This document shows positions 8,680 through 19,565 of a stretch of 64,000 bases of DNA, piece by piece. A program made the translations under genes and the position numbers. The notes beneath the pieces are model-generated. The model had not been told where the DNA came from. It was given only the letters and a program-made list of their open reading frames with translations, and made no database searches. Source of the stretch: Acinetobacter sp. ANC 3781 (GTDB lineage Bacteria; Pseudomonadota; Gammaproteobacteria; Pseudomonadales; Moraxellaceae); the NCBI RefSeq assembly GCF_004331285.1, contig NZ_SJOH01000008.1, positions 62,001 through 126,000 of the forward strand. Direction: 5' to 3'. Position 1 is the stretch's first letter, and the number at the start of each line of letters is the position of its first letter.

Positions 8680-10482
8680 ATGAATTTATGGCACTTATTT
8701 CAAAAACTTCAACCTTTTGTCCGCCCCTATCGCTTATTGGTCATTGCAACCCTCATTTTAACCCTGATTGGATCCTTCACCGCACAGGTCAATGCACTGA
8801 CTTTAAGATACGCCGTTGATAGTATTAATCGCCTGATTGAAGCAGGTTCAGGACTTTCAGAAGGCTGGCATATTCTTATCACCATCTCTGCTATTTTACT
8901 GGGTAAAGAAGTCATCAATGCCTTCGTGCAATTTGGACAAAAATTTTATGGCGAAAAACTGCGAATTTTTGTTTCGCAGGATTTAGCCCAAGGTATCATT
9001 GAAAAATTTCTGACCTATCGGCTGGCTTTTTTTAATGAAGACAATAACCAGGCCGGTAAATTACAAACTCGTATCGACCGTGGTATTGGTTCGCTAACGC
9101 GCTTGGTGCAAATCTTCTTTATTGATATTTTACCGTTATTTACCAGTGCGATTGTGGCATTGGGGCTGATGTTCTATGCCAACTTCTATGTTGGATTGGT
9201 GGCTTTAAGTATTGTGCCGATTTATTTTTGGCTGACCTATAAACAGGCACAAAAACTGGGGGGATGGCGACGTAATCTACGCGATGGACGTGAAAAAAAG
9301 AGCCAAGGCATCTTAAGCATTATCAACTCGATTACGGTGATCAAATCTTTTAATCGCGAATCGATTGAATCTGACAAACAGCTCAAACTCCAAAAAGAAC
9401 TGACCAACAATCAGATGCAGACCCGTCAAACCAGTTTTTTATTTGACGGTTTAAAAACCTTTATCGAACAGATTGGGATTGTGCTGATCATCATTTTAAC
9501 CGCTTATTTTGTGCTGGATGGGCAAATGAGTATTGGTATGATTATGTACCATGTGCTGCTGTTCAATAATGTCTCCGCCCCGATTCGTTCCTTGCACCGT
9601 ATTTATGATGAAGTGAATGACGCGATGATTTACTCAGAAAGCTTCTTTAAAATTTTAGAAGCGGATCATGAAATTGAACCAAGTGGTGCACAAAAACCTG
9701 TGATTACAGGGAAGTTTGAACTTAAAAATGTTGAATTTTATTATCCGAATGGCCTTCATGCATTAAAGAACATCAACCTGGTGATTCAACCGAATAAAAT
9801 CACCGCTTTGGTCGGTTTATCCGGTGCGGGGAAATCGACCTTAATCAGCTTATTGGATAAGTTTTATCAGCCCGCGTCTGGGGAGATTCAACTCGATGGC
9901 ATAAATCTGGAAGACATCGACACTCACTATTTACGTGATCATATTGGTTTGGTACTGCAAAAAAATCATATTTTTCAAGGGACTATTTTTGAGAATATTC
10001 GCTATGGTCAAACCGATGCCAGTATAGAAGATGTGATGACTGCAGCCAAAAAAGCCTCGATTCATGAGCAAATTTTACAGCTTCCGCATGCTTATGACGC
10101 CGATGCCCTGATGCTTTCAGGCGGACAACAACAACGGATTGCACTTGCCCGAATGTTCTTAAAGAACCCACCGATTATTTTTCTGGATGAGCCGACTGCC
10201 AGTTTAGACGCGATTGCCTCGGAGCAAATTAAAAAAAGTCTGGATCAAATTAAACAAGGACGAACCGTGATTATGATTTCGCATAGTTTGTCGCAAATAA
10301 TTGATGCCGATTACACTTATGTGATGAAAGAAGGTTGCATTGTCGAACACGGCGAACATGATGCGCTCTATCATCAAGAAGGTGTATATAAAGAAATTTT
10401 TGATGCTATGGCCAAAAGTTTAAACATTGAAAAAATTGCTAAAACTTTCGAGGAGGATTCTGAGGAAGAAACCCATAGTTAG
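8680..10482 (+). CDS. ABC transporter with fused permease and ATPase (exporter, ATM1-like)
   Basis: 600-residue half-transporter that should act as a homodimer in the inner membrane. The N-terminal exporter-type membrane domain (about residues 15-310) has six predicted helices. The ATPase domain (about 345-580) has Walker A GLSGAGKST near residue 380, Q-loop LVLQKNHIF, signature LSGGQQQRIALAR near 480, Walker B IIFLDEPTASLD near 500, and the H-loop ISHSLS. The domain layout resembles ATM1/HMT-type and MsbA-type exporters; the substrate is not evident. No strong ribosome site precedes ATG 8680, and no transport partner gene is adjacent. The C-terminal tail is acidic (EEDSEEE). Confidence 0.9.
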   Translation: MNLWHLFQKLQPFVRPYRLLVIATLILTLIGSFTAQVNALTLRYAVDSINRLIEAGSGLSEGWHILITISAILLGKEVINAFVQFGQKFYGEKLRIFVSQDLAQGIIEKFLTYRLAFFNEDNNQAGKLQTRIDRGIGSLTRLVQIFFIDILPLFTSAIVALGLMFYANFYVGLVALSIVPIYFWLTYKQAQKLGGWRRNLRDGREKKSQGILSIINSITVIKSFNRESIESDKQLKLQKELTNNQMQTRQTSFLFDGLKTFIEQIGIVLIIILTAYFVLDGQMSIGMIMYHVLLFNNVSAPIRSLHRIYDEVNDAMIYSESFFKILEADHEIEPSGAQKPVITGKFELKNVEFYYPNGLHALKNINLVIQPNKITALVGLSGAGKSTLISLLDKFYQPASGEIQLDGINLEDIDTHYLRDHIGLVLQKNHIFQGTIFENIRYGQTDASIEDVMTAAKKASIHEQILQLPHAYDADALMLSGGQQQRIALARMFLKNPPIIFLDEPTASLDAIASEQIKKSLDQIKQGRTVIMISHSLSQIIDADYTYVMKEGCIVEHGEHDALYHQEGVYKEIFDAMAKSLNIEKIAKTFEEDSEEETHS

Positions 10483-10541
10483 ACACAACATCTGTTTGAA
10501 TATCTGTTCTTTAATTTTTTTAATCAACATCATACTGATAA

Positions 10542-10572
10542 AAAAAGCCTCAATCTAAGTTGAGGCTTTTTG
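10542..10572. terminator. Bidirectional terminator between the ABC transporter gene and phoU
   Basis: AAAAAGCCTCAA (from 10542) and TTGAGGCTTTTT form a perfect stem with a TCTAAG loop. A and T runs on the two sides let it serve both convergent genes. Confidence 0.85.
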
Positions 10573-10588
10573 AGAATTGATTTAGAAA

Positions 10589-11308
10589 TTAACGTTCTTG
10601 AACTTTTTCTTCAATTTCCGCAACACTGGTATGGCGTACGTCTAAACCTTTGACTATATAAATGACTTGTTCAGAAATATTGCGCGCATGATCACCAATT
10701 CGTTCTAAAGAGCGCAGTACCCACAACACATTAATCACCCGTGAAATATGACGCGGATCTTCAATCATATAGGTCATTAAGGTACGTGTTGCAGATTGAT
10801 ATTCACGGTCAATATCGGCATCGGCAAGTAATACACGCAAAGCTTGATCGATATCTAAACGCGCAAAAGCATCTAGGGCATCATGGATCATCACCCGCAC
10901 CTGGTTACCAATATGACGGGTTTCCATGTAGCCGCGAGGTGAATTACCTTCTTCACACAAATTCTGCGCGATACGGGCAATTTTCGCCGCTTCATCACCA
11001 ATACGCTCTAAATCGGTATTGGCTTTAGACATGGCTATTACCATACGCAGGTCAATTGCCGCAGGATGACGACGCGCCAAAATCAGGGTTAAGGCTTCAT
11101 CAATTTCTGTTTCTAAACGATTGACGATATTGTCCTGAAATTGCACATCAATCGCCAAACTGGCATCGGTGTCTAATAAAGCACGGATACCGTTGGCAAC
11201 TTGCTGTTCAACCAAGCCACCCATGGTCATAAATTTGGTATTTACATCCTGCAACTCTTCATTAAATTGCGAAGAAATATGGTGGTTCAACACCGGATTA
11301 TTTGGCAA
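10589..11308 (-). CDS. phoU: Phosphate signalling regulator PhoU
   Basis: PhoU links the Pst phosphate transporter to the PhoR/PhoB two-component system and represses the Pho regulon when phosphate is plentiful. The protein has two PhoU repeats of helical bundle type with metal-binding acidic motifs (ERIGDEAAKIAR in the first, ERIGDHARNISE in the second). I place the start at TTG 11308, giving 239 residues, because family members start close to NPVLNHHISSQF and a GGAG site lies 9 bp upstream. The frame stays open to 11392, so a longer form is possible. No pst genes are next to it. It is transcribed in the same direction as the upstream tolC-like gene. Confidence 0.92.
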   Translation of the reverse strand: MPNNPVLNHHISSQFNEELQDVNTKFMTMGGLVEQQVANGIRALLDTDASLAIDVQFQDNIVNRLETEIDEALTLILARRHPAAIDLRMVIAMSKANTDLERIGDEAAKIARIAQNLCEEGNSPRGYMETRHIGNQVRVMIHDALDAFARLDIDQALRVLLADADIDREYQSATRTLMTYMIEDPRHISRVINVLWVLRSLERIGDHARNISEQVIYIVKGLDVRHTSVAEIEEKVQER

Positions 11309-11404
11309 GGGGGCGTACTCCACAACAGCAATTTTAGGATTAAAAATTTTGGTCAATATTAAATCATATCTAATATGAAGCTTTGATGACAAACCTCTAA
11401 ATGT

Positions 11405-12757
11405 TTAGCTGGCTGGCTGGACTGCTTTATCGATCAGCCAAGCATTCATTGCTTCAACATCCTGTTCTGTTAATTTGCCAACAGCAGCTTTCAAACGTAG
11501 CACATTAATCAAATAATCATATTGTGCATTTAAGTAATCCTGTTTGGCAGAAAACGCATTTCGTTGCGCCAAAAGCACATCCACCATAGTTTTCAAACCT
11601 TCCTGATACTGGGCTTTAGAGGCTTCAGAAACAATAGTGGCCGAATCCATGGCAGCTTTACGCGCTTGTAGTTTGGCCTGATCGGTTTCCACCTGCATAT
11701 AGGATTTTTTTACATCGGTACTGGCTTTACGAATGGCAGCATCAAGCTGGGCTTCACTTTTTCTCACATTCACTGCAGCTTTTTGAATGGATTTTTGCGT
11801 GCGTCCGCCGTTATATACATTCCAGTTCATTTCCACACCTAGCTGATCAAACTGACCGTCACTGGATATGACATTTTGTGGGGACTGTTTGGCATATCCA
11901 TAAGTGCCTACCGCTTCAATTTGCGGATATAAAGCGGCTTTTTCTATCCGTTTCTGATCCTCTGCATAACGCTGTTGAATCCGGGCTTGTTTAATAGAAA
12001 GGTTTTGACTCAGTGCCAAAGCTGTCCATGCTTCCAAGTCTGCCGGATAAGGTTTTTGAAACTGAAAGTCATCTCTGAGTACTGCCAAATTTTCACGATA
12101 AGGTCCAATGATTTGTGCCAGTTGCTCTTGTGCCAAAATCAATTGCACGTGAGTAGAAATACGATTCGCTCTTGCACTTTGATATTGCGCATTGGCTTCA
12201 CTGACATCACTTTTTGCAACCAGACCTTCGCGCAATTTCGCATTCATGAGATTGAGCTGTTCCAACAAGGCCTTTTCTTCTTGTAAATTTGCAGTGGTTA
12301 AACTCTGTTGACGCAGCACATTAAAATAAGATTCAGAGACATTTAAAATATGTTCCTGGCGTTGTAATTGTAAATTGACTTCACTCAGACTAACCGAGGT
12401 TTTAACTTGCTTTAAACCTTCCCACGCATCCCAACGAAAGATCGGTTGCCGTGCAGTCATGGCAATTTGTTTAGTCGTTGAAGAAGATGTACTAAATGCG
12501 TCCTGAGGAAAACCAGGAATACTGGTCTGATTGGTATCTTGGCTTTTTCGTGTGACATTTCCAGAAACACTAATCGTTGGAAGCAAATTTCCTTTCGCAA
12601 TTCCCAGATTTAATTGGTCCGCCTCATACTGTAAAAGATTGGCTTGCCAATTTGGATCAGTACTTTTTGCACGTTGATAAGCTTCCACCAGATCCAAAGC
12701 ATAACTGCACGGACTTACAAGCAAAACACATGCACTGATGACTATATTTATATTCAT
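11405..12757 (-). CDS. tolC: TolC family outer membrane efflux protein
   Basis: 450-residue outer membrane channel of the TolC family, the exit duct for type I secretion and tripartite efflux. A signal peptide with cleavage after SYA (about residue 20) is followed by the family opening LVEAYQRAKSTDPNWQANLLQYEAD. Two repeated helical hairpins follow, seen as a duplicated pattern around QQSLTTANLQEEKALLEQLN and around KLQARKAAMDSATIVSEASK. No exporter is directly adjacent, so it may be a shared general TolC. It would suit the HlyD-type adaptor at 3.1 kb, but this is inference. Confidence 0.9.
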   Translation of the reverse strand: MNINIVISACVLLVSPCSYALDLVEAYQRAKSTDPNWQANLLQYEADQLNLGIAKGNLLPTISVSGNVTRKSQDTNQTSIPGFPQDAFSTSSSTTKQIAMTARQPIFRWDAWEGLKQVKTSVSLSEVNLQLQRQEHILNVSESYFNVLRQQSLTTANLQEEKALLEQLNLMNAKLREGLVAKSDVSEANAQYQSARANRISTHVQLILAQEQLAQIIGPYRENLAVLRDDFQFQKPYPADLEAWTALALSQNLSIKQARIQQRYAEDQKRIEKAALYPQIEAVGTYGYAKQSPQNVISSDGQFDQLGVEMNWNVYNGGRTQKSIQKAAVNVRKSEAQLDAAIRKASTDVKKSYMQVETDQAKLQARKAAMDSATIVSEASKAQYQEGLKTMVDVLLAQRNAFSAKQDYLNAQYDYLINVLRLKAAVGKLTEQDVEAMNAWLIDKAVQPAS

Positions 12758-13032
12758 TTTTTATGCTAAATCCCTGCCCCGTACCAGACCATCTGTAAAC
12801 ACGCATAGTTCAAAGAAAACTATGCAATATTAGAATGATATTTCTACTTTTCCGTATGATTTTTATTAATTTTTACAATCAGCCCATGTTATATCCATTT
12901 ATCTGTAAAATGTTGGTCATTGATCACAGCAGGTAACTAAACTCCTGCACAATACTACACAGACAAAATTCTTTTCAGCTATAGAATACCTGTAATCCGT
13001 TAAAATCCTTGCCGCATTTATCCAGATATATA

Positions 13033-14100
13033 ATGACTGTGTCTTTCAAAAAAAATTTCTCTGTAAAGAAATGCCTGCCTTTTGTCATTTTGATGCTTTT
13101 GCTCGGATGTCAAAAGCCTGAGCCACAGCCTATTCCAGAACAGGTACAAAAACAATCTGAGCAAGATGAAACGGTAGATTTATCTTCGCTATGTAAAAAT
13201 ATTGAAAATAATATGTCCACAATTAATGCAGAACGAACTACTTTTGCCTTAGAACAGATCAATCAAGATTTAAAATTATGCTTACCGCTGTCTACATTTG
13301 CCGAACAAAAGCATTTGCTAGTATTGTCCAATCAAATGTATAAAAACTTCTTAACAGTAGATAGAACACCGTCACAGCAAGTGGCTTTTGAAACCTATGC
13401 TTTTGATTTAGCCCAGCATCCTACAATTCAACAAAGCCATTTTGAACAACTGAATTTACGTGATCAATATTTATTGAAACACAAGGGGCAAGCCTACATC
13501 GAGCTGTTCGATGCAGGTAAAGGTTTAGTCAATTATCGTCGTAGTCCTGAATACTTAGCCAAAATATTTGCCCCGTATATGCCTCAAGCAGAACAAGTTT
13601 TTATCGAAAATTTGGCAACACAAAATATGATGCCAGTGTTTGTTGAAAATACCTTAATGATTGAGCCGCATGAGATTGCAAATCGTGCCTTATTTTGGGA
13701 AGAATATTTAAATCAATATCCTAAAAGTAGCTATCGCAAAGATGCAGAATACTTACTGCACATGTATACCCAGTTTTTATTTAAAGGTATGAACGACTCG
13801 CCTGTCTCTGAGACTTATACCGATCAATATTCAATTCAAAGTAGTTCGCTAGATGAAATTGAAAAATTAGCTCGGGTCAAAAATTCGTATTTAGCGCTTC
13901 AGGCTACAAAATTTCTGCAATTTCTACAATTATCTGAACAGCAGCGTTTAAAAGAAATTCCACTTCAATTAAGTTCAAAACAACAACAGTCGATGTCTGA
14001 AAATCAGCTTACGCTCAAACAATTAGACCAGTATTTAGGTTTACAAAATTTAAGCCTGTCTAAAACACGACACTGTTTTAGTGATTCAGTATGTCTTTAA
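13033..14100 (+). CDS. Predicted lipoprotein of unknown function
   Basis: About 355 residues from ATG 13033 (a TTG lies 8 codons upstream). The N-terminus has basic residues, a hydrophobic core and the lipobox LLLGC, with the acylated cysteine at residue 26; the next residues are QKPEPQPIPEQ. There is no aspartate at +2, so outer membrane delivery is expected. The mature part is soluble, rich in Q, L and E, and probably helical. I recognise no catalytic motif. It is divergent from the tolC-like gene across 275 bp and is followed by the thiC riboswitch. I think it is an Acinetobacter-type hypothetical lipoprotein. Confidence 0.8.
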   Translation: MTVSFKKNFSVKKCLPFVILMLLLGCQKPEPQPIPEQVQKQSEQDETVDLSSLCKNIENNMSTINAERTTFALEQINQDLKLCLPLSTFAEQKHLLVLSNQMYKNFLTVDRTPSQQVAFETYAFDLAQHPTIQQSHFEQLNLRDQYLLKHKGQAYIELFDAGKGLVNYRRSPEYLAKIFAPYMPQAEQVFIENLATQNMMPVFVENTLMIEPHEIANRALFWEEYLNQYPKSSYRKDAEYLLHMYTQFLFKGMNDSPVSETYTDQYSIQSSSLDEIEKLARVKNSYLALQATKFLQFLQLSEQQRLKEIPLQLSSKQQQSMSENQLTLKQLDQYLGLQNLSLSKTRHCFSDSVCL

Positions 14101-14192
14101 TTTTTGCTTTAAATTAAAAATTTATAGAACGACATAAAAGCGATATTTAATGTGAATGTTTTTTAGTGCTTGGGCATGCTAATATTTGTCCA

Positions 14193-14310
14193 TCGCTTGA
14201 CGGAGCGCGAGTAATTACTCGCTGAGATTGTGTCAGTCTTTTCTATAAAGAACTTAAGCACAAGTACCGTTGAACCTGATCAGGTTAGAACCTGCGTAGG
14301 AATCAAGCAT
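14193..14310 (+). ncRNA. TPP riboswitch (thi box) controlling thiC
   Basis: Conserved thi-box segments are present in the right order: CGCTGAGATTG at about 14219, and GAACCTGATCAGGTTAGAAC followed by GCGTAGGAA at 14272-14302. The closing helix P1 can form from GCTTGA (14195-14200) with TCAAGC (14303-14308). The hairpin GCGAGTAATTACTCGC (14206-14221) is the P3-type arm. It stands 120 bp upstream of thiC on the same strand, where TPP should shut off thiamine synthesis. Confidence 0.95.
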
Positions 14311-14329
14311 CTAAAAACTGAAGCCTTCA

Positions 14330-16325
<1,996 letters not shown>

Positions 16326-16359
16326 TTTGGTAAAAAAAGTCTTTTATTTTCATGAAATT

Positions 16360-16398
16360 CTCAGTTAGGATGAGTGCTTGCTTTTCATCCTGACTGAG
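16360..16398 (+). repeat. 14-bp stem hairpin immediately before the nudF start
   Basis: CTCAGTTAGGATGA (16360-16373) pairs with TCATCCTGACTGAG (16385-16398) with a single G-U pair and an 11-nt loop. The right arm ends 4 bp before the nudF ATG and covers the place where its ribosome site must be. No T run follows, so it is not a normal terminator for thiC. It could be a translational control hairpin or a protein-binding palindrome. Confidence 0.6.
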
Positions 16399-16402
16399 CT
16401 AT

Positions 16403-17023
16403 ATGAATATTATTAGGCAAGCAACATATAACAGCGACGAAGTCAAAATTCAGTCACGTGAATATCTTTTCCGCGGCTTCATTCAGGTTGAAAAAGTCAG
16501 TCTCCGACATCGTTTATTTAATCAGACTGAATACACGCCCATCATTCAACGTGAACTCATTCACCGACCTGAAGCTGCTGGTGTGCTGATCTATGATGAT
16601 ACCCAGCAAAAATTTGCCTTAATTGAACAATTTCGTGTCGGCGCAATGGATGATTCTGATTCACCTTGGCAACTGGAAGTGATTGCCGGGGTATTGGATG
16701 GTGATGAATCGCCTGAAAGCTGTATCCGCCGTGAGAGTCTAGAAGAATCAGGCTGTGAAATTGATCAATTACAGCATCTATTCAGCTTTTATCCATCTGC
16801 CGGTGCCTGCTCAGAACTGTTCCATTTATACAGTGCACAAGCCGCTCTTCCTCAAGAAGGCGGAGTATTTGGGATGCCAGATGAAGGCGAAAATATTCAA
16901 TTGCATTTGATTGACTACAGTGAAATTGCCAATCTCCTCACCAATGGTCGTTTAAGAAATGCACCGGTGATTATGGCATTGCAATGGTTGCAACAGCATA
17001 TTCAAGCTACCAGGAATGTCTAA
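16403..17023 (+). CDS. nudF: NUDIX hydrolase, ADP-ribose pyrophosphatase type
   Basis: 206-residue Nudix enzyme, most like NudF, which splits ADP-ribose into AMP and ribose 5-phosphate. The Nudix box follows GX5EX7REUXEEXGU closely: G-VLDGD-E-SPESCIR-RES-LEE-SG near residues 98-120, with S where a bulky residue is usual. The family N-terminal segment (FRGFIQVEKVSLRHRLF) and the ALIEQFRVGA strand are present. Its 3' end is followed 10 bp later by cpdA, and this nudF-cpdA pairing is common in gammaproteobacteria. A strong hairpin sits on its ribosome site. Confidence 0.92.
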   Translation: MNIIRQATYNSDEVKIQSREYLFRGFIQVEKVSLRHRLFNQTEYTPIIQRELIHRPEAAGVLIYDDTQQKFALIEQFRVGAMDDSDSPWQLEVIAGVLDGDESPESCIRRESLEESGCEIDQLQHLFSFYPSAGACSELFHLYSAQAALPQEGGVFGMPDEGENIQLHLIDYSEIANLLTNGRLRNAPVIMALQWLQQHIQATRNV

Positions 17024-17033
17024 GGAGTCAGAC

Positions 17034-17843
17034 ATGACTGTATCCAATAGCCATGAACCCCAGCAAGACTGGACCATTATTCAAATTTCAGATACACATT
17101 TGATGAATCAGGAAGATTTAGAATTTGTGCATATGAATCCTGAACATAGTTTTCATGCCGTCATGAAACAAATTCAGCAGCAATATCCAAATGCAGATGC
17201 CATTATTCATACCGGTGATTTGGCCCAAGTGCCGGTGAAAGAAACCTATACTCGTTATTTGGAATTTATGCAGAGTTTAGGAATCCCGTTTTATCAAATC
17301 CCTGGGAATCATGACAATATTGACCTGTTCCCTTTCTACCATAATCAAAATCGGGTTCATGCGATTCATTTTGGCAGGTGGAGCATCGTGTTATTAAATA
17401 GCGCTGTGCGTGACAAAACTGATGGCTGGATTGAGGAAGCGCAACTGCACCAACTTGATCAAATTTTATCTCAATTCCAACAGCAATTTGTGCTTGTTGC
17501 ATGTCATCATCATCCTTTCGATATGAAATCAAAATGGATTGATCAACATAAATTGAAAAATACTGAAAATTTAATCGATATTTTAGCCAGACATAGTAAT
17601 GTGAAAGCGGTCGTGAGTGGTCATGTTCATCAAGACTCCTTGAATGAATGGAAAAATATTCAGTTTTTTTCGACACCTTCAACCTGTGTCCAGTTCAGAC
17701 CTTTAAGTGAGGATTTTGCTCTAGATGAGGAGGCACCGGGGTTTCGTGTATTACATTTGAAAGCAAATGGCGAGTTACACACTGAGATTCATCGTACCGA
17801 AAAGGTGCAGCAAAAAATTAATGTTGAAATTTCAGGTTATTAA
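17034..17843 (+). CDS. cpdA: 3',5'-cyclic-AMP phosphodiesterase CpdA
   Basis: Class III cyclic nucleotide phosphodiesterase that hydrolyses cAMP to AMP and so tunes CRP/Vfr activity. 269 residues from ATG 17034, chosen because AAGGAG (17022-17027) lies 7 bp upstream; an in-frame ATG at 17016 would overlap nudF. All metallophosphoesterase motifs are present: ISDTH (D20, H22), HTGDLAQ, IPGNHDN, CHHHP and SGHVHQ. It is probably cotranscribed with nudF. Confidence 0.94.
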   Translation: MTVSNSHEPQQDWTIIQISDTHLMNQEDLEFVHMNPEHSFHAVMKQIQQQYPNADAIIHTGDLAQVPVKETYTRYLEFMQSLGIPFYQIPGNHDNIDLFPFYHNQNRVHAIHFGRWSIVLLNSAVRDKTDGWIEEAQLHQLDQILSQFQQQFVLVACHHHPFDMKSKWIDQHKLKNTENLIDILARHSNVKAVVSGHVHQDSLNEWKNIQFFSTPSTCVQFRPLSEDFALDEEAPGFRVLHLKANGELHTEIHRTEKVQQKINVEISGY

Positions 17844-17993
17844 CTTTTCATTTTGCTTTTTTTCTATTATTTTATGGCTTCAAAAGAAAGCGTGATAGAT
17901 GGAATCCAGGCATCAAAGACTATCAAAAAGCATAAAAAGTCTATATGATGACGGCCCTCGAAGGAGAATCTCCTGAGAGTTGGATAAAAACAC

Positions 17994-18023
17994 TTGCATA
18001 TCACCATATTTTTTGCGTATAGA
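17994..18023 (+). promoter_or_regulatory. Possible sigma-70 promoter of dksA
   Basis: TTGCAT (17994-17999) and TATAGA (18018-18023) are separated by 18 bp and lie 30 bp upstream of the dksA start. The spacing and match are fair rather than strong. A perfect 6-bp palindrome, AGGAGA-A-TCTCCT (17962-17974), lies just upstream. Confidence 0.4.
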
Positions 18024-18052
18024 TAATACGTATATGATGAGGAATGTCCTAA

Positions 18053-18580
18053 ATGGCGAATGACAACCAAAATCAAGTCTTGGACGAACAAACTGATGTT
18101 GTAGACGAAAAATCTACAAAACGTGTGCGAAAAACCAAGCCAAAAGCGTCAGAAAGTGGTTCTACTGCTAGCTTATTTGGTATTGCACCTTATCAGCCGA
18201 AAAAAAATGAAGAATACATGTCCGAAGGACAGCTTGAACATTTCCGCCAAATTCTTTTGGCATGGAAAGAAGAGCTAATGTCTGAAGTAGATCGTACTTT
18301 AAACACGATGCAGGATGAAAATACTGCATTGCCTGACGTCAATGACCGTGCGACACAAGAAGAAGAGTTTGCAATTGAACTCCGTACACGTGACCGTGAG
18401 CGTAAATTAATTCGTAAAATTGAGCAATCAATTGAAGCGATTAAAAACGACGACTATGGTTTCTGTGAAACGTGTGGTATTGAAATTGGTCTGCGTCGTC
18501 TTGAAGCACGTCCAACTGCAACCCTTTGTATTGACTGCAAAACTCTAGCAGAAATCAAAGAGAAGCAAAATAACGGTTAA
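18053..18580 (+). CDS. dksA: RNA polymerase-binding transcription factor DksA
   Basis: DksA enters the secondary channel of RNA polymerase and acts with ppGpp in the stringent response. 175 residues. The lysine-rich N-terminal tail (about residues 20-35) is longer than in E. coli. The coiled-coil tip carries the two functional aspartates, D95 and D98, in LPDVNDRA. The zinc finger has all four cysteines: C138, C141, C159 and C162. The ATG at 18053 has GAGGA 9 bp upstream. It is followed 2 bp later by gluQRS, an arrangement conserved in many gammaproteobacteria. Confidence 0.97.
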   Translation: MANDNQNQVLDEQTDVVDEKSTKRVRKTKPKASESGSTASLFGIAPYQPKKNEEYMSEGQLEHFRQILLAWKEELMSEVDRTLNTMQDENTALPDVNDRATQEEEFAIELRTRDRERKLIRKIEQSIEAIKNDDYGFCETCGIEIGLRRLEARPTATLCIDCKTLAEIKEKQNNG

Positions 18581-18582
18581 TT

Positions 18583-19515
18583 GTGACTGTTGAGAATCCC
18601 TCAGCCGAGCACAACTCGGCTCTTGCGCAGCGGCGAAACGATGTTTCGCTGTCTCGCTACTCAGGTCGGTTTGCGCCATCGCCAACCGGCCCTTTGCATT
18701 TTGGCTCACTCATCACCGCTGTGGCCAGTTATTGCGATGCACGTGCGCATAAAGGCAAATGGCTGGTTCGGATTGAAGATACCGATATTCCGCGTATTTA
18801 TCCTGGTAGTGAAGCGCATATCCTGCGTTCAATTGAAGCCTTTCAATTAGAAGCTGATGCAGAAATCATTTTCCAAAAAGACCGCCTAGACATCTACGAT
18901 GCTGTGATTGATCAACTGCATCAAAAGCATCTGGTCTATGCCTGCCAATGTACCCGCAAAATGTTGGGTTCCAATCATATCTATGCCGGAACTTGCCGTG
19001 ATTTAAAGCTACCTTTTGAGCAGCAAGCGATTCGTGTCAAAGTATCCGATCAAGAAATTTGCTTCAGTGATCGCCTGCAAGGTACACACTGTTCTAATCT
19101 GCAACACGAGCTCGGTGATTTTGTGCTCAAGCGTCGTGATGGCATTATTAACTATCAACTGGCTGTGGTGGTGGATGATTATCTGCAAGGCATGACTCAT
19201 GTCGTGCGTGGTGCAGACCTGCTGGATAACACTGAACGGCAAATCTGGCTTGGTTCAGTATTGGATTATCCCAAACTTGAATATATGCACCTGCCCTTGG
19301 CGATGAACGATCAGGGACAAAAGCTCTCTAAACAGAACATGGCGCAAGCGCTCGATCTCAACCGTGCACCTGAATTACTCCAACAAGCGATTCGCGCCTT
19401 GCATCAAGCTGAAGTTGATTTGGACACCCCAGAACGTATGCTCAAGCAAGCCATTGCCCAGTGGGATATACAACAGATTCCCCACACAATGCAACTGCAA
19501 GGCACTTATTTATAA
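18583..19515 (+). CDS. gluQRS: Glutamyl-Q tRNA(Asp) synthetase GluQRS
   Basis: Truncated glutamyl-tRNA synthetase paralogue that attaches glutamate to queuosine in tRNA(Asp). 310 residues. The class I signature region FAPSPTGPLHFGSL (residues 31-44), the IEDTDIPR block, CXC-type zinc-site residues (YACQC) and the KMSKS-like segment KLSKQN are visible. No ATG, GTG or TTG lies close to the catalytic core, so the GTG at 18583, 2 bp after the dksA stop, is the only sensible start. This adds about 28 residues, encoded by two GC-rich palindromes that look inserted (18603-18651). Translation is probably coupled to dksA. Confidence 0.92.
   Translation: MTVENPSAEHNSALAQRRNDVSLSRYSGRFAPSPTGPLHFGSLITAVASYCDARAHKGKWLVRIEDTDIPRIYPGSEAHILRSIEAFQLEADAEIIFQKDRLDIYDAVIDQLHQKHLVYACQCTRKMLGSNHIYAGTCRDLKLPFEQQAIRVKVSDQEICFSDRLQGTHCSNLQHELGDFVLKRRDGIINYQLAVVVDDYLQGMTHVVRGADLLDNTERQIWLGSVLDYPKLEYMHLPLAMNDQGQKLSKQNMAQALDLNRAPELLQQAIRALHQAEVDLDTPERMLKQAIAQWDIQQIPHTMQLQGTYL
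18603..18651 (+). repeat. Two tandem GC-rich palindromes inside the 5' end of gluQRS
   Basis: AGCCGAG-CACAA-CTCGGCT (18603-18621) and a 9-bp stem with a 3-nt loop, CGGCGAAAC-GAT-GTTTCGCTG (18631-18651, one G-U pair). They are 9 bp apart, and their GC content is clearly above the surroundings. They encode the non-conserved N-terminal residues of GluQRS. The look is that of a small mobile palindromic element read through in frame. Confidence 0.6.
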
Positions 19516-19565
19516 CATCAAAAATGCGCTAAGCTAAAAGACAAAACTTAAAAAGAGTTCAGGCT

